Part shown: one piece after another, positions 1-14,415 of the stretch | How positions within the stretch are numbered: the stretch's first letter is position 1 | How the letters are laid out: each line of letters opens with the position of its first letter | Source of the DNA: Anarhynchus alexandrinus | Taxonomy: Eukaryota > Chordata > Aves > Charadriiformes > Charadriidae | Direction of reading: 5' to 3' | NCBI GenBank assembly: GCA_008711295.1 | Contig: VUYV01000061.1 | Coordinates: 4,143,098 to 4,207,097, forward strand | Length of the DNA stretch: 64,000 nucleotides | Program-made: the position numbers and the translations under genes | Notes under the pieces: generated by a model | Database searches by the model: none | What the model was told of the DNA's origin: nothing | The model's input: only the letters and a program-made list of their open reading frames with translations

Positions 1-3000
1 AAGGAATAGCTTGCTCTTGAAGCACAAAGATACATCTTACCTTTTAGAACAGCATTTCCAGATAGTTAAAACCAAACTTCACTTGAGAAAAATTGGCAGT
101 GTCCAGTGCTTTGCAGGTAAATAAACATAAGGGCTGCAATGAGACAAGAGCCTGGTCTTCCAGGTTTGAAAGGGGACAATAAAAGATTGTGGTGGTGACT
201 GTGGTTCTGGTTAGTGGGTCAGGGATGCAGCCTTCTTTTAAGAGCAGGAGAGGAATAGAAGATAAAGAGGAAGAAATGGCAAAAAAAATTGCCTTTCTTA
301 GAACTGTTTCTGCCTAGCTCTGCTGCAACCAGCCAGGGATCTCCTCCACACTCTCAGCCACACTGGAAGCAAGTTTTGTGGCTGGCTTGAGACAGAATCT
401 GTTATGTCCTACTCCCTTCCCCAATATGTGGTTAAACCCAGTATTTACTGAAATGAAGCTTCACAGCACTGCTCTGCTTCCATCAGAACCATCCCCTCCT
501 CTCTCTTCCCCCCTTCCAAGGAAGAGGCAAAGAGGAAACCTAGGATGGAGGAAAGTAGAACAGGTAAACCCAACCCAGACCTGGACCTCGTATGCTCTCA
601 CCTAATTAGGGAGGTAAACGTTACAGACTGAAAATAGCTCCTTTGAAACAGTCTATCTAATGGTAACCCATGGTTCACAGGTAATCATTTCCAAACCAAG
701 CAGCACAGCTCGAAAAAGCACACTGCTCACCTTCTGCATCCTAGACAGCTCCTCTGATGCATTTTGCAGCAACAGGGTCTATTCATTAGGTATCATCCCC
801 TGTTTAAGTGTAATAACAGCAGTAATATGTATGCACATGTATGTTTTTGTGCGCTCCTCTCAAGTATCCTAGAGAAAAGCTTATTATCTTTAAGCATAAG
901 TAAATAACTCACTCTTTGACCCTTAAAAAGGGTATATGGAGTCTTTGAAACAAATAGATACTGGGGGAAAAATAGAGTCCTTGTTTAGTCATCTCACAGT
1001 CAACCTAAAAAAGGCCCAACTTCTCTCCCTCTCTTAAATGATAGCTTTTCCATGCCTTTAACAGCTTTAAGCCTGTCCCAAAATCATGCTATTCCTGTCA
1101 TATTTTAGACCATCCAGCGGAGTGTTACAGGTGAGAACACAGATTCATACAGTGACATACAGATGCTACTGTGCCTTTTTTTACACTTCTTTTTAAAGCC
1201 ACTATTTCACAATGAGCAGAAGTTTTTCTAAGGTGACTACAGTATGTTATTCTATTCTAGGAAAAGTTGTTAATGTAAAACATAGCATTGCGTAGGAGTA
1301 ATTCAATTTTTTCTTTTCATGCATTACTTTACACTTTCCAGCACTAAATTTGGTCTGCAATCATGCTAGCCCGACATCTAGCTTAGCTAGAAAGCAGCGA
1401 AATTTTCTATTTTTGTCTGGTCTTGAAAAAAATCCTTAAAACAGTTTCTCATCTACATCTTTTGCTACCTACTTTTCAAAACTAAAGAAAATCCGTCCTT
1501 CTTTGGAAGCTTGTGACACATTACAACCATTTTGATACAGTGAAAACCAACTATTTATTCCTATTTGTTCCTGTGCTCCCTAGGGATTTTTGAGCTATTT
1601 ATTGCTTATCATGTGACAATCTAGGAGGGACTATAACTAACTTGACTTTCAAAAGCCTTTGATATGGTTATTTCTAGACCACTCAAAGAATTACAGGAGG
1701 TTTGTAGGAGCTATGCACAACTCAAGTAGAATTCTAAAATATATGGAAAGTTTGAACTTCCCTTACGTTACCTGAGGCTAACAAAAAAAAAAAAAAATCA
1801 AATCCTTCATAGTCTTTCCAATGCTCAGGATCACTAGTGACATTGTACTGATTTACTAAAATGTAAGATGAAACTGCAAGGAATAGCCAGCTAGACAATA
1901 TAACATTTTTATAGTCTCAGCTACCTCACTTTGAAAGTTTCTTCTCTGTGGGTATGCAAGGATTATTTCTTATATATATGCCTACAAAATCCTTTTTGCC
2001 CCAGTGATCTGATGTTCATTTGTTTCAGTGCCTTATCTTTTGACTCTTTCTCTAATCCTGTCCTTGGTCTGTAAGAGGATGCACCTTGCACAGTCCGTTG
2101 GCGTAACTGGGACTTTCTACCTTAATTAGTTTTTGGCACCTTGCTCATGCATAGCTCTGGCAGCCTACACGCTCTCCTAAATCACTCATTAAAGAAACAA
2201 CATGCAGGAAATGAACAGCTGCTAAATTTAGAGCTGCAGTGCTGAGTAAAAGTGTTTTATTCTTTTTATCATTTAAATTAAACATGCCTGTTTAAATCCC
2301 TCAGTGACTTCCCATTCACCTCCCACAGTAATGGGAATCACATGCTTCTGAAGGGCAGGATTACAGATCAGTATCTCTTCTATAATGTACTTCTGCCTCA
2401 ACCCCACTTCTGTCTCACCCCATCACCTCCTCCATGAGTTTCTGATTCATTCCTTGGCTCTTGCTTAGACCGTGCTGACACAGCCAAGCTACAAGCCTCT
2501 TCACCGCCTTTGCCCAGACGCCTCTCTTCCAAATAAGCAGAAACAAGTGGTTTTTAAACCCCTAAAAACATTTTCTGAAGGAACAAAGATGTTGAGATAA
2601 GGAAAATCTGTGATTCAGTCCGTAAGACCGCAGTCTCTCTCCAGAAAAGTTCAAGACTCTCTGCCTCCCACACATTTGGGCATTTGATAGTCCAAGACAG
2701 TCTTTTACAGCCTCAGGACAATTTTAATTCACTCCTCATACCTTTTGATCCACATTTTAGACTAATCTTTATCTCTTGTGCTCATTCTTGGTTCTGTTTC
2801 TCCCTTACATATTTCTCTTTAGCAACTACAAACTGGTGTACAACAGCTCAAATTTCCATTCAGGTATCTTTTCATTCTTACAAGGTTCGTACCCTTCTGC
2901 CTACCCAATTTTCTGTAGGAACAAAATTCTGGAATCTCCCATTTAGCAAGACCATAGCAAAAAAAGATGTTATAAAAAGATTCATTGGTTGGGAAATGCT

Positions 3001-6000
3001 AGCAAAATGTGACTAAAGCATCACTTGGAGGACAAAGACGTAGCAGCAAGGTATCTTCAGAAAAGGAGAAAAAAAAAAAAAGGCAGGAATGTAAAAATGT
3101 GAATACCTCAGGAAAGAGTAGTTGCCATATCTGTGCAACACCTGCTTCTCCTGGTTCTGATGGTCCTGCCACCTTTTTTCTCTCTGCCACCAAAGCTACA
3201 GCTGTACAGAAACAGCAGTTGCCTTCTCTACAATCTCCTTTTGCTACCTACCTCCTGAAACTTCACCTTACCATCTATAACCAACGTGAGAGATTAGCAA
3301 AGAATTTTATCCCTAAATGAAGAAGTATGAATTGTATTTATTCAGCCTGGCTTAAAACATAATTTCGGAAGGTCTGCTCTAGGTCTAGCACCACAGTGCA
3401 AAAGAAGGTGTTGCACAGACACGTCAAAGAGATTTTTCAGGAAGACAGCCGAGCTCAAGACAGAATCGAGACAACAGCTGAGTGCTTCTGTCTGCTCCGA
3501 TGCGTGCGGCTGGCTGCCTGTACCTGTGCTGTGTACATGTGATTGTCTATGTGCCTACTGGAAATACAGGCTCAGCCTCACTACCAGCTGGAGCTTGGGG
3601 ACACGGAGTTGCAGCTGCCTTGCCGTTATCAGGCTACCAGATTCAGCAACTCCTAACACTTTCCTTATGGTTCGAACACAGTGTGATTTTCTTCTGTCAC
3701 ATACCACCAAGTAAGCCAAATCAAAAAAGGGATTTTATTTTTTTTTTTTTTTAGTAGGGCATCAACTATCAGCCAGCTGTGAGGCTCTGGAATACACCTT
3801 CAACCAAACCAAAAAACCCAGTTTCTCAGCCTTAAGAAAAACAAACATAGAAAGGTGAGTGACAATATAGTAACTATATCTATTCTGCAGTGCACGTAGT
3901 AATATTGTGCCCCAAAAACCACACAGTTTCTACTTTGCACATACATAACGACTAAAGTCATAAAATATAAGCTATGAAAAAAATATGTAGAGAAAAATAC
4001 ATATTACTCAATATGCATTTACAAAACTGACAGAGAGCAAAATACTAAGTTTCCCCACAAAGTTGTTTGCTTAGTATTTTGGTCAGCAGCTCTTTTATGC
4101 AAAGCTTACTCATTTAAAGCACAAATTAATGAAGCCTGTATTGGTAATAAAATATGCCTGTAGAAAGATCACACTCCTCTTTTCCCTTCCCTCCTACACT
4201 CGCTCTCCTGACAGGCAGGCATGTATAAGCAAATGAAGAACGCATAGTAGGATTATTTCACTGGAAAAATTAGATCATTTACTGTTGCCTGACATGTCTT
4301 ACAATGCATATAAATTCAAGAAGTGTGCCACTGTCTCTCCTCCAGCTAAGCCACATATTAGTCGTGCCCTCACATTATTAAAATCCTCAAAGCTGATGTC
4401 AAAAATACACAAAAAAAAAAAAGGGTCAAAAGAGGTAACCAGATGGTTGCTTGAGGCCTAATGTATAAAATATGCACAATAGCAAAACACAGTGGTACTT
4501 CACTAGCACTCCTTCAGCACACAAACAGTATACTATAAGGCTGTTTAGTCCAGCACTAAATTCTTGCCCAGTAAGACTGAAACATGTTTCTGTGAGCAGG
4601 ATTTGTAATGAAACTCATGTCAGCTTGGATTTAAGTACCTCTCTGCAGTGTCAGCAAGCCCCTAGTATTATTAAAACTGTGCTGGCATAAAAGAATAGAA
4701 GTGAAAGTTTGGATTACCATATAAAGAGTGGTTTCAACACACATCAGGATTAACTGATGTTTTTAATTCAGTTTTAATCATGAAGTCATTACAATGAGCC
4801 GGTTTTAGAAACCATTTTAAATTGAATGACTCTGGATATGACTTCAGGATTTGCAAGAACTTCCAGAATTTAGTAGCCATGATGCAGATGAGCAGAAAGA
4901 CCAAAAGCTCGTTTATTTTTACAGCTCTGTGAGATGATCCATTAACGAACTCAATCTCCTCCTAAACCTTTAATAATATCTATGTCAGGGAAACAAGATC
5001 ACCAGCCACTGATAGCTTTTGACACTCAATAGCTCTATTACATAAAACACGTTTTGTAAAGAAAAATGCTTTCAAGAATTAGTGCAGTTGCTTGAAACCT
5101 ACCAGCAAAGGGGGGAAAAAAAAAAAGTTATGGACAGAAGGTTCTATGTCTCCAGGCAGGCAGCATAAAAAGTGATGCTAAGCTGAAGTATGATGGTAGA
5201 CAGCATAAAAAAGGTTTCTAGGTTTCAAGATCAAGCCAAGTCCAGCAAACACCCACTGGTGGAAGATGTGGAAGATGTGGGAGCCAAAGATTATTACAAA
5301 GATTTTAATTCCCAGCAGGAAATTAAAAACCAAGCAGGATTGTAACCTGTCACCTCAGGGTTCAATAATTAGCACCTTACTTGTCATATACTGAAGGGGG
5401 GAGGGGCTGTCTGTAAATATTTTACAAGGCCTATCACATAAAATATCATTAAAGGAACACTAAAGCTGTCACATCAATTCGAAAGTTGAAAGCATCAGTT
5501 GAGACACCTTCTGTCCTTAAGACCTCTATGTATACAGCTGTCCTTCAGCCTTTCTCCACCCTCTCTTCCTAAAGCATTCTCAGAAGGGCATAAGCTGTGA
5601 ACCGCAGTGAAGAGAATCATCAGTAAAGCTGCGTGGCTCTGCATGCTGGGATGCACCACGTAGTCTTCAAATGCCTCAGTGCTCTTAAGACAGAGGAGAA
5701 ACATTTTTGTATTGGCATTCCTGAACTTTAGCCCTGATTCTAAGTATACGGTCCAATACTTAAAGCAGCAGTTACAGAAAACAGTGTCAATTACTCATTT
5801 TTGACAACTGTATTTCATCTAAAGATTAATGCGGATGACAATTTAGTCTGTCACTGCATAACCTGCTTTTACCTGATGAGAAATTATGTACCTGTACCTC
5901 ATATTTAAAAGTCATATCTTGACAAATTATACTCTACCTATGGAAACTCACAGCAGTAATAAAAAAGCCCTGGTATATGGTTTAACACTTGGACCTTCAG

Positions 6001-6600
6001 CTAAAAAAAAAATTGAGACGCACGCACTTGCTGCAGGGCAGGTATGACAAGATGGTATGGCATGCAAAATGATTATCAAGTCTTAGTAGGTTAACACATC
6101 ACAACAAGATTTCATTTGTGCTCATCTGAGGCATCAGAACACAGTGCAAAGACCATTTTCATTTCAATGGTGCTGAAAAATTCTGCAGTATGACAATTTA
6201 ACATTTCATGTTATTTAACGTAATATGAAGAGAAAATCCATTTTTGGGCAACTGTATCGATTGTCATCAGCCAAATCTGTCCAAAATGTTAAGCTTACAG
6301 GAGATTATTTGGGTATCTGAATTCAGTATTGGCTCAGAAAAATAAAACTATATGAACAGTTTGAAAGATAGCTGTACAGTTTTAATGAAGATTTGGCCTA
6401 ACAGTCTGTCTAAAAAACTGTGCTGCACCAAGATATTTTGCTGAGTTTTTGGCAAGTTAAATTTAAGTCACAGGAAATACAGATTCACAGATTTCAGATC
6501 AAAAGATGCTGTCGATATTTATAAACTTCAATGTAAAGTTAGCGTTATTTTCATTAAAAAAAAAATCTACTGCAGCTATTGACAGAGAAATCTGTGCAAT

Positions 6601-6673
6601 ATTGCTCCACTTTTTTTTAGGGGCAGTGCAAAAGTACAATATATTACTCCACGTTTTTTAGGGGCAGTAAGAG
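6601..6673. repeat. Imperfect tandem duplication
   Basis: Two copies, roughly 43 bases apart, share attRctccac, a T run and aggggcagt. It is a small local duplication in intron 4. Confidence 0.7.
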
Positions 6674-7791
6674 AAACAACTTAAACTCATTCACTCAAAA
6701 AAAATGTTCTCCAGAAAGTAAGGAAAAAAAAAAGTCTCACTGTTATATTCAATAGCAGTGGTATTATCTGATCTAACTTCATTCTTCTTTGGGAGCATGC
6801 AGAGTTTAGTGAGAAACCAGCTCAGAAGGATACTCACATGGCTCAAGATTCTGTCTCCAGCACCAAACATGCAAGAAGCCATGTACTGCTGGAAATACTT
6901 TGGAAGCCAAACCAAGATGAAAGAGTTGTCAGAAATGGCTGTCCAGGTGCTGTGGGGATGCAAGAGGATAGCTGTACAAAGAACTGGGCGGGGGGGGGAA
7001 CCCACTGGCTTAAAACACAGATCTAAGAACTCAAAACTTGTATTCAACTAATAAATAATATACTGAAGACTTCAGTGGGAAGTACTGGTATTCTCAAAAG
7101 AATAAATTTTAAATGCTGTCACCAGGCAATTTTGGTCAGTAAACAGAGGTAAATAAAAGTAATCAAAAGGCCTTTATCAACAACCAGCCTGCAAACTTAA
7201 GGGATGCTGAATTTAACCTGTGGTAGAGCAGTAATAGTTTTATTGTTACCTGCATCTCCTAGAAAATTGTGACTACTCCTAGCCAGGAAAATTGCTATCA
7301 TTACCCATACTGTCATCACCAAACCACACTGTCAAGCATATAAAAGTGTCTATTTGAAAACCATTCAGTGATAGCTGTTAATTCAGGATAAACTCTTCTT
7401 AAGGAGCCCTGCATTTCAGTAGAGTGCACAACTGGGGAAGTACTGGACCTATCTTAATTATCTGTTGGCCTCTTGGTGACACACAAGGTGTTTATCATGA
7501 CCTGGGCTGTAATTGCCTAGATCCAGCCTACCTAGCACTGCCTCTTTTCGAGATGTATTTTCACTTAAGCTGTTTCACTTTCCCTCATTATCAAAAAGTC
7601 CTTAAAGAAGAGGTAGCTAGAGAGGCACATCTGCAAATGCATCAAGATCAAACTTATTCCCTTCCTACCCTTTTTAGACTCGTAAATCAAGTGTAGCATT
7701 TTTTTCCAGGCATTGCTTTCATATGTTCTCTGAAGGAGAACAGCCAAGTTCCCATGGAAGCAATTTCAGCATTACATTGTCTCAAAGCAGT

Positions 7792-7828
7792 TATATATAT
7801 ATATATAAAAAACACATATATATAAAAC
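7792..7828. repeat. TA-rich microsatellite
   Basis: Tandem TA units are followed by a second, interrupted (TA)n tract. It is a simple repeat in KLHL2 intron 4. Confidence 0.85.
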
Positions 7829-9836
7829 ATTATATTTAAAACAGAACCTACTATATGCTAAGAATCAGTGAAAGCTTCACAGCATTCAGTTCACTTGAAT
7901 AAATATTTCTTTTATCTCTCCCACCCACTTACACAGCAGCAGGCATACTTCCAGGACACAGAATGCACGTCTCTGTTCAAGTACTGAAATGAACTCTCTC
8001 CTCTTACCATGCCCAGTCACACGTTTGTAAAGGACAGTCAGCCTTAGGTTCTAAAATGGAAAAAGTCTACCCCATTTAAACCAGAAAATTTCCTATGTTC
8101 ATAAAGAAAACTGAATATACCCCTTTGAAAGGCAAGGGACATCTTGTGATGCAAGAAGGGAAAAGAGATGCTCTGTAGTGTTCAAAGGTATTATTTATTG
8201 GTGGGCTTTAGAAAGAAATTTAAAAATTGAAAAAAATCCAAGTTAGCTATCTAAGATGAAACTGTTTCAAAAAACATGCTTTATGCCTTTTACACTTCTC
8301 AGTGTTGCTAACTCAGATAAAGACTGTTAGTTTAGTCACCAGTTCTTATACACAAAGTATTTCTTTTGAGGATAAAGCTCAACGAGCATCAAAATATTCC
8401 TAGGAGTATTTGAATCTCAGCTCAGAAACTAAGACAGTATGGCTCTGAAGATTACTGGAATTTAAGCTATTGCAATTTGATCATGTAAGTGCTCAAAGAC
8501 TGTGGCAAATACTGAGTAAAGTGATGAGTCTCAGAAACTGGCTTATACTAAGTTGTTTTATATTTTCTTCAAGCTAAAAGCACACACAAACAGCTGCTGC
8601 TGTTCAGCTGATGTGTAGTCATAAATTGTTAAACTGGTAATTCCATCATGATCCCAAACCTCCTTTTTAATTAAATGCCTGTAAACCAGCGTATCCATCC
8701 TTTAGTGGAAAGGGTTCTGAAGGAGGAAATCTGAAACCATCATAAGACACAGGCATGAGGACAAAAACAACTTTGTTACCAAATCTGATATTCTGGTAAT
8801 AGAACAGTTTCAGAAAAAAAAAAATTGTTAGCCCCTAAACAGAGGTCATTTCACATGGACCACCCACATAAAACTGCACGTGATGCATCATAAGTAGAAA
8901 GCACTGTCTCCAAAGAAAAGTCTGTGATGTTCAGCTCCAAAGAAAAAAGATTAAATTATATGAATGAAAACAGTCTTTCAATACGTAAGACTGTTACAGC
9001 AAAACTAGCAACAAGTTGCTTTACAAGACAGCAGAAGGAAGTACCAGAAATTGGTCTGGTATGGACCAAAGACGACTTAAGTCAAATACTATCTTTTTAA
9101 CTACAAAGGCCATTAAAGCAGCTGGAACAAACCACATTAGGATTATTATAAAGTTTCCACTGTTAGATCAAGTATGCTCTGCTGAGACTAGATACATTCA
9201 GTCACTGTTTCACTTTGCAGAGTTCAACAGCAATTGTCTTTTGTGGTATTCCCTGTAACCTCCCATTCTTTCTTCCTTTGGGCTTCTGTAACGTACCCTC
9301 AGTCCTGTCTATCCAACTGTTATGCCACATGGCATGCCACAAACACAATTCAGAAGCTGACCGTCTTGAAAAGCACACGTCTGTCATAAGCCGTGGGACT
9401 TGTCTAGGTTTTGGTGTGGGGCATCCGTTCATTTTCAAGCTAGAAGACTTTTCAGGATTCAACAACCCTGCAAAGTTGTTCAACCAGTAGATCCTACAGG
9501 TGATGAGGTACAGCACAAATAGCCGAAGCCCGTGTTACCAAATATTGTACTGCAAAATGACTGCCTTAGTAAAAAGCTTGGACAACATGAGGATCTTGAG
9601 TTTTGAGGATTTCTTCGGGAAATCAGCTGCTTTTTCGGACCTTGTTTTCACAGAACCTCAAATCAAATGTGCTGTCAACACTTATGCCCATGACACCATA
9701 CAAACAGAAGCGTCTGTTATACTTTAGATGGCAATCCGCGTGAACAGTAAGGCTTACAAAAGAAAGATGCATACATATTGTGCATTTGTGTGTTTATAAT
9801 ATGCTTATCACTATGCAAACATGGTTATTATGGTTA

Positions 9837-10220
9837 GAGCCACGAAGATGATCTGAGGGCTGGAGCACCTCTCCTATGAGGAGAGGCTGAAGGAGTTGGG
9901 GCTGTTCAGCCTGGAGAAGAGAAGGCTCCGGGGAGATCTTATTGCGGCCTTCCAGTACCTAAAGGGGGCCTACAGGAGAGCTGGGGAAGGACTTTTTACT
10001 AGGGCATGTAGTGATAGGACGAGGGGGAATGGCTTCAAACTGGAAGAGGGCAGGTTTAGATTGAACATTAGGAAGAANNNNNNNNNNNNNNNNNNNNNNN
10101 NNNNNNNNNNNNNNNGGTCTAGTGGGAGGTGTCCCTGCCTATGGCAGGGGGGTTGGAACTCGATGATCTTCAAGGTCCTTTCCAACCTAAACCATTCTAT
10201 GATTCTATGATTCTATGATT
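9837..10220 (+). mobile_element. CR1 LINE 3' end, interrupted by a small gap
   Basis: The copy starts with gagccacgaagatgatctga, continues through ctgttcagcctggagaagag, and ends with three attctatg repeats. It closely resembles the CR1 copy at 39340-39779. Thirty-eight N at 10078-10115 replace its middle. It lies in KLHL2 intron 4, antisense to the gene. Confidence 0.95.
10078..10115. other. Assembly gap (38 N) inside a CR1 copy
   Basis: The matching interval in the 39340 CR1 copy (39579-39689) is 111 bases long, so this gap is probably undersized. Confidence 0.9.
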
Positions 10221-10965
10221 AAATAATTTTAAAAATTTTAAAAAATGAACACAAAGTGATACATATTAAAAGGATCCTGTTCAGGACTTTGGACTTTGTG
10301 TTGGTTGTACCTAACAAAATTCTTTAAAGGGAAAATACTCCAGGATAAAGCTTTGTAAAAATACTATTAATTGTGATTTTCTCTTCTGCTGTCTCTCAGT
10401 GCTTCGTGTTCAAAAGCAAGATAGCATGTCTATCGGTAGGTCCAAGGTGAAGCTACACGTAATATTTTCCCCAGGCAACAGGGAGATGTCCACTCACAAC
10501 ACAGGTGTATGTTCCTACACTTCAATATACTAACTCACAATATCGTGTGAACACAACAGCTGGCAGGGCTACGTTATGAACCAGATCCTTGAAGTGATCC
10601 AATTTGAGAATAACTCAAAAAAAAAAAAAAATGGCAGGGGGAGAAAAAGGGAGAGGGAGGGAAAAGGAGTGTTGTGGGTTTGGTTTTTTTTTTAATGTAA
10701 GTCCAGTGATCTGGTTTATAATGCAGACCAGCGAGCAGCTGTACCAGCACAACTACAGGAACAGAGAACTGTAGCGCAGAATCGGAAAGGAACACAACCG
10801 ATTTTATCCCATGTTTATCCCAATCACACCCCACTCTCCGTGTATCAAGCTGACCTCTAAAGCCCATAACAAATCCACAGCCCATGAATAACTGCAGGAA
10901 CTTCTTCTGTGATATATTGGCGCTTTGTAGAGGCCCTAGGTATAAGGCTGACTAAATACATGCTG

Positions 10966-11048
10966 AAATGCATCGGCATAGTGTGGGAGAGTTACTCACG
11001 CATGAGCTTCTTATAGTAACCAACTCTCCCACATTGTGCACTGCGTGT
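10966..11048. repeat. 83-nt imperfect hairpin
   Basis: A perfect 12-bp inverted repeat (TGTGGGAGAGTT at 10982-10993 against 11022-11033) extends inwards by 3 bp after a 4-nt bulge and outwards by about 11 pairs with G-U wobbles and a small internal loop. The terminal loop is about 18 nt. It lies in KLHL2 intron 4. It could be a small-RNA precursor-like hairpin or a transposon remnant; no known microRNA was recognised. Confidence 0.6.
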
Positions 11049-14000
11049 AGTTAATACCTATATGGAAATAGAAAAAAAAATTGATGTGCAATAAAGTTGA
11101 TTTGCCTTCTGAAAACATTAACTTTGATGTTCCCTTCTTAAAACATGAAAAACGTGATACTGCATTAAGTCTGACACTTAATTTCATTTCTGGGGAAAAA
11201 AAAAAGGAAAAAAGAAAGGAACAGCTGAGCATTGCAAACGTAGGAAAACGTGACATAATATGTAAATATGACAGGAACACTGGTATAGCTTTATGCTAAG
11301 TGAGTGCCATTAGAGACGAATTATAAAATAATTCCTTCTAAATGAAGGACAAATACTAGAAGAAAATAAAGAATGTACATTCATCATGTTCATATACCAG
11401 CTGTCTTACTGTTGGGGGCTGGGGAGAACCTATTGAACCAAGGACTGAAGAAAGGAACAAATGTTCTTTTGTATTTAAGTAACATAGTGATAACGACCAG
11501 TGCTGAAGACCTCCCATGTTGATAGTTTAAGCACTAAATGAATGTGTTTTTCTCCTCAATCACTGATTACACCTGACTTGTCTACACCTCCCCCCTCCTT
11601 GCCCGAAAAAATACAAGTGAGAACATGACAGTGGGGAGCAGAAATGAACGGCTCTTACTCAGAAGTTGTGAAGGCACAGTAAGGAAGCAATCTCCCATCC
11701 ACGTCTAGATGAAGTAAGATACGAATGAAAGAAGCTCATAGTTACCTGCCTCTTGAGAAAGACCAGTGAGCTTGGCTATACTATTAAGTATTCATTTATA
11801 ATTAGTTTTCATAAATATACAATGTAGCTACTTTAATACCAATACCAGTACTTAGCAATTCTGTATTACTTAAACATACAGCGGTCGTGCTCTTTTCAAA
11901 CCAATATTGTATCATGAATTAGAAACTTATTCAATAGCAACTCTTACTATGTATAACCTGAAGAGGCATAATAATGGACTTGAAATCCCATGAAGGGTAT
12001 CAGAATAAGAATCATAACCGGCTACCTACAAGATGAAGCTCCAGTTTCGCACATTAGCCCAAATGTAAAAAAGCTAGAGACACAATATTACACGGCATCT
12101 TAGGTTTTCATGGTTCTGTATTCCTACAAGATAAATCCTAAACCACTACAAAAATTTCACAGTACCTTCTAGTGATACTTATTCCTGTTACATAGACCAG
12201 AATTTGAGAGCTAGAATTAATCTCAAGAGCATGCAACATGTTGATAGAGAGAATACAGTTTTAACTAAGGCCTGACAGTCTCTGCTAGGTTTCTAAGTTT
12301 CCAGAAATTCACAGTAACAGTTTTCCTGCCTTGGCTTTCAAACTTAAGAAAAAGGATTCGTGCCAGTGTATTCATTTTTATCCGTAGTGTTTGGTTCTGC
12401 CGTAATGCAAATAAACAGTACATATCTAGTACTAATAATGCAAAAAGGATGAAAGTGACAAAAGTAAGAATAGCTTTACATTCATTACCAGTCATATTAC
12501 AAGTGTATTCAGTATCCACATTAAAGTGCAATTACATTGCAATAAAACCAAATCCACTTAGAAGCTTGACTATCTTCTCAGTACTTAAGTAGCCACAAAC
12601 TTCTAATATCACTCACCAGGCCACATTATTTATATTACCATCCCCAACATCATCAGATATATCTTCAGACAGATAATCTGGAGCTGTGAAAATGAAAGCC
12701 CTTATCAGACTCAGGAGCTTTAAGCCTGGAGATTTACGGCCTTTAATGAGTCCTGTATGAGGAAGAAACATAACACTGACTTCTTCTCCCCATTAACATA
12801 GAAGAGTCAGTGTTGCCAACGATGGGCTAAAATGCATCCTACCAGGCAGCACCTACAGCCAAAACACAGCAGGCTGCCTGTTAAGTCCAGTCTGGTATTA
12901 TGCATCAAAAGTACAATATTAAGGTCATTAAGGTGTGTCAGAAAGACAGAATATTCTGCTTTAAGGATGAAAAGCCAGCACAGTCAAGCAAGATGAGGTC
13001 TATTAGGGAATCTCTGACACCTCTGGATTTTACCCAAGGTCTCCCACAGTGATACAGAGATTTGTGCAACCACCAGACTGGTAAGATACAACATAATTTC
13101 AGACAGTTGTTTTTTTCCACTACGTACATCTATCATCAGACCAGAAGTAAACAATTAAGAAGTAGGTGACAAGAAATTAGTCTTGCAGAATTAAAAGACT
13201 TATGGTATGAGCTAAGATATGGAATGTTTAGTAATAGGGCATTTTGTTTCAAGTTGGTAATATTTCTCATTTCTAGGCCTTCAATCAAGAATAGCTAACA
13301 CTATCAGTGACCCCATTGGATCCAGCAGCTAATAAAAAGCTATTAATTTCAGCCTAATGCCCAATAAAAGCAACAAATTTCAGAATACACAATTGCAACA
13401 GAAGTTTGCAGTAACAATGGTTTTGTCCCCTGTAAAAGCAGCAAAATAACCACTAGTAACCTGGCATTGGGCAAAGGCAGAAACAAGGGCATAGGAACAA
13501 AAGGAAAAACAAATGAATTAAATATATCACCGGTTATACAACTAGTTTTTAACTTACCAAAAATCTATGCTGACTCTCAAAACATAGCGGAAGGAAAATC
13601 TACCTTGACCAGCTTCAGGATTTGTGGTTAGAAACCATTAAGGGCAGGAAGCTATGTTCTCTAAGCTTGTGTTTGTTTTATTCTAATTGAAGTTTCTGCT
13701 TAAGGTACAGCTGATTAGAAAAACTGATCAGCTCTGTTTGCGTGGGATGGGCAAAACCTTCATGTTAGATTTTGGCTGATTTTATAAAAATAAAAAAATT
13801 AAGCAGTACCTAAAAATTTCTGCACAAGTGGCCACTGGCAAGGTACAGAGACTAAGCAGGAGAAAGTAATTTATTCTGCAGGCTAGCAGGAAAAAATATA
13901 AGAAAACAAACAGAACAGCTTAATTGGAGAACATGGTTTCACATTTAGGAGCAAATCTACTTTGTTTATGTAAGTTGCACTAAAGCATCAGAGAGGGGGT

Positions 14001-14293
14001 GGTACAGAGATGGCTGACAGCATTAATTTTAGGCAGAGTAGACCATCTATTTTATTATATTACATAAGGTTTGGTTGCAAAGCCCATTAAAGCCAACCAA
14101 CTCTTCATTTACTTCAATAGTCTTTGAATTTGACCCAGAATTTAAATAGCATGGCCCCTTGCTTTGTAAGCACAAGATTTGAAAAAAATCCAGTTCGCAG
14201 GTAAGATTTCCCATGTCAGAGTTGAACCACACTGGCAAAATAAATGACTCTGCACATTATAACTCTTTTCCTGCACAAAATATTCTCTCTTAC

Positions 14294-14415
14294 CTGCACG
14301 TTTTCTTCTGTAACTTGAATTTCAGCGGTATAAATATAATCAATAAGCATCCTTAGAGTCCAGCCATCAACTTCCTTTATTCGAACTCTCTTTGCTCGGC
14401 TTTCACTCATCTCAC
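14294..14415 (-). CDS. KLHL2: KLHL2 exon 4: BTB domain, second half
   Basis: The exon is 122 bp, between the acceptor tttgtag (AG at 14416-14417) and the donor GTAAGA (GT at 14292-14293). Two bases complete Gly of MFTGEMSES; then 40 codons encode EMSESRAKRVRIKEVDGWTL and RMLIDYIYTAEIQVTEENVQ, ending in phase 0. Human KLHL2 has DYVYT where this has DYIYT. The next exon, expected to begin VLLPAAGLLQLQ, is not visible in 1-14291, so intron 4 is longer than 14.2 kb here. Confidence 0.97.

Larger units (their letters stand above)
1..14293 (-). other. KLHL2: KLHL2 intron 4 (partial)
   Basis: I searched by eye on the minus strand for the rest of BTB, the BACK domain and Kelch repeats (motifs such as HPVNCLGIRAFAD and YAVGGFDG) and found none. 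The stretch is AT-rich non-coding DNA with poly-A runs, a (TA)n tract near 7792, a CR1 copy at 9837-10220 and a hairpin at 10966-11048. The longest open frames (for example 6691-7047 and 12265-12531, both minus) show no domain I recognise and no splice or Kozak support. Confidence 0.85.
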
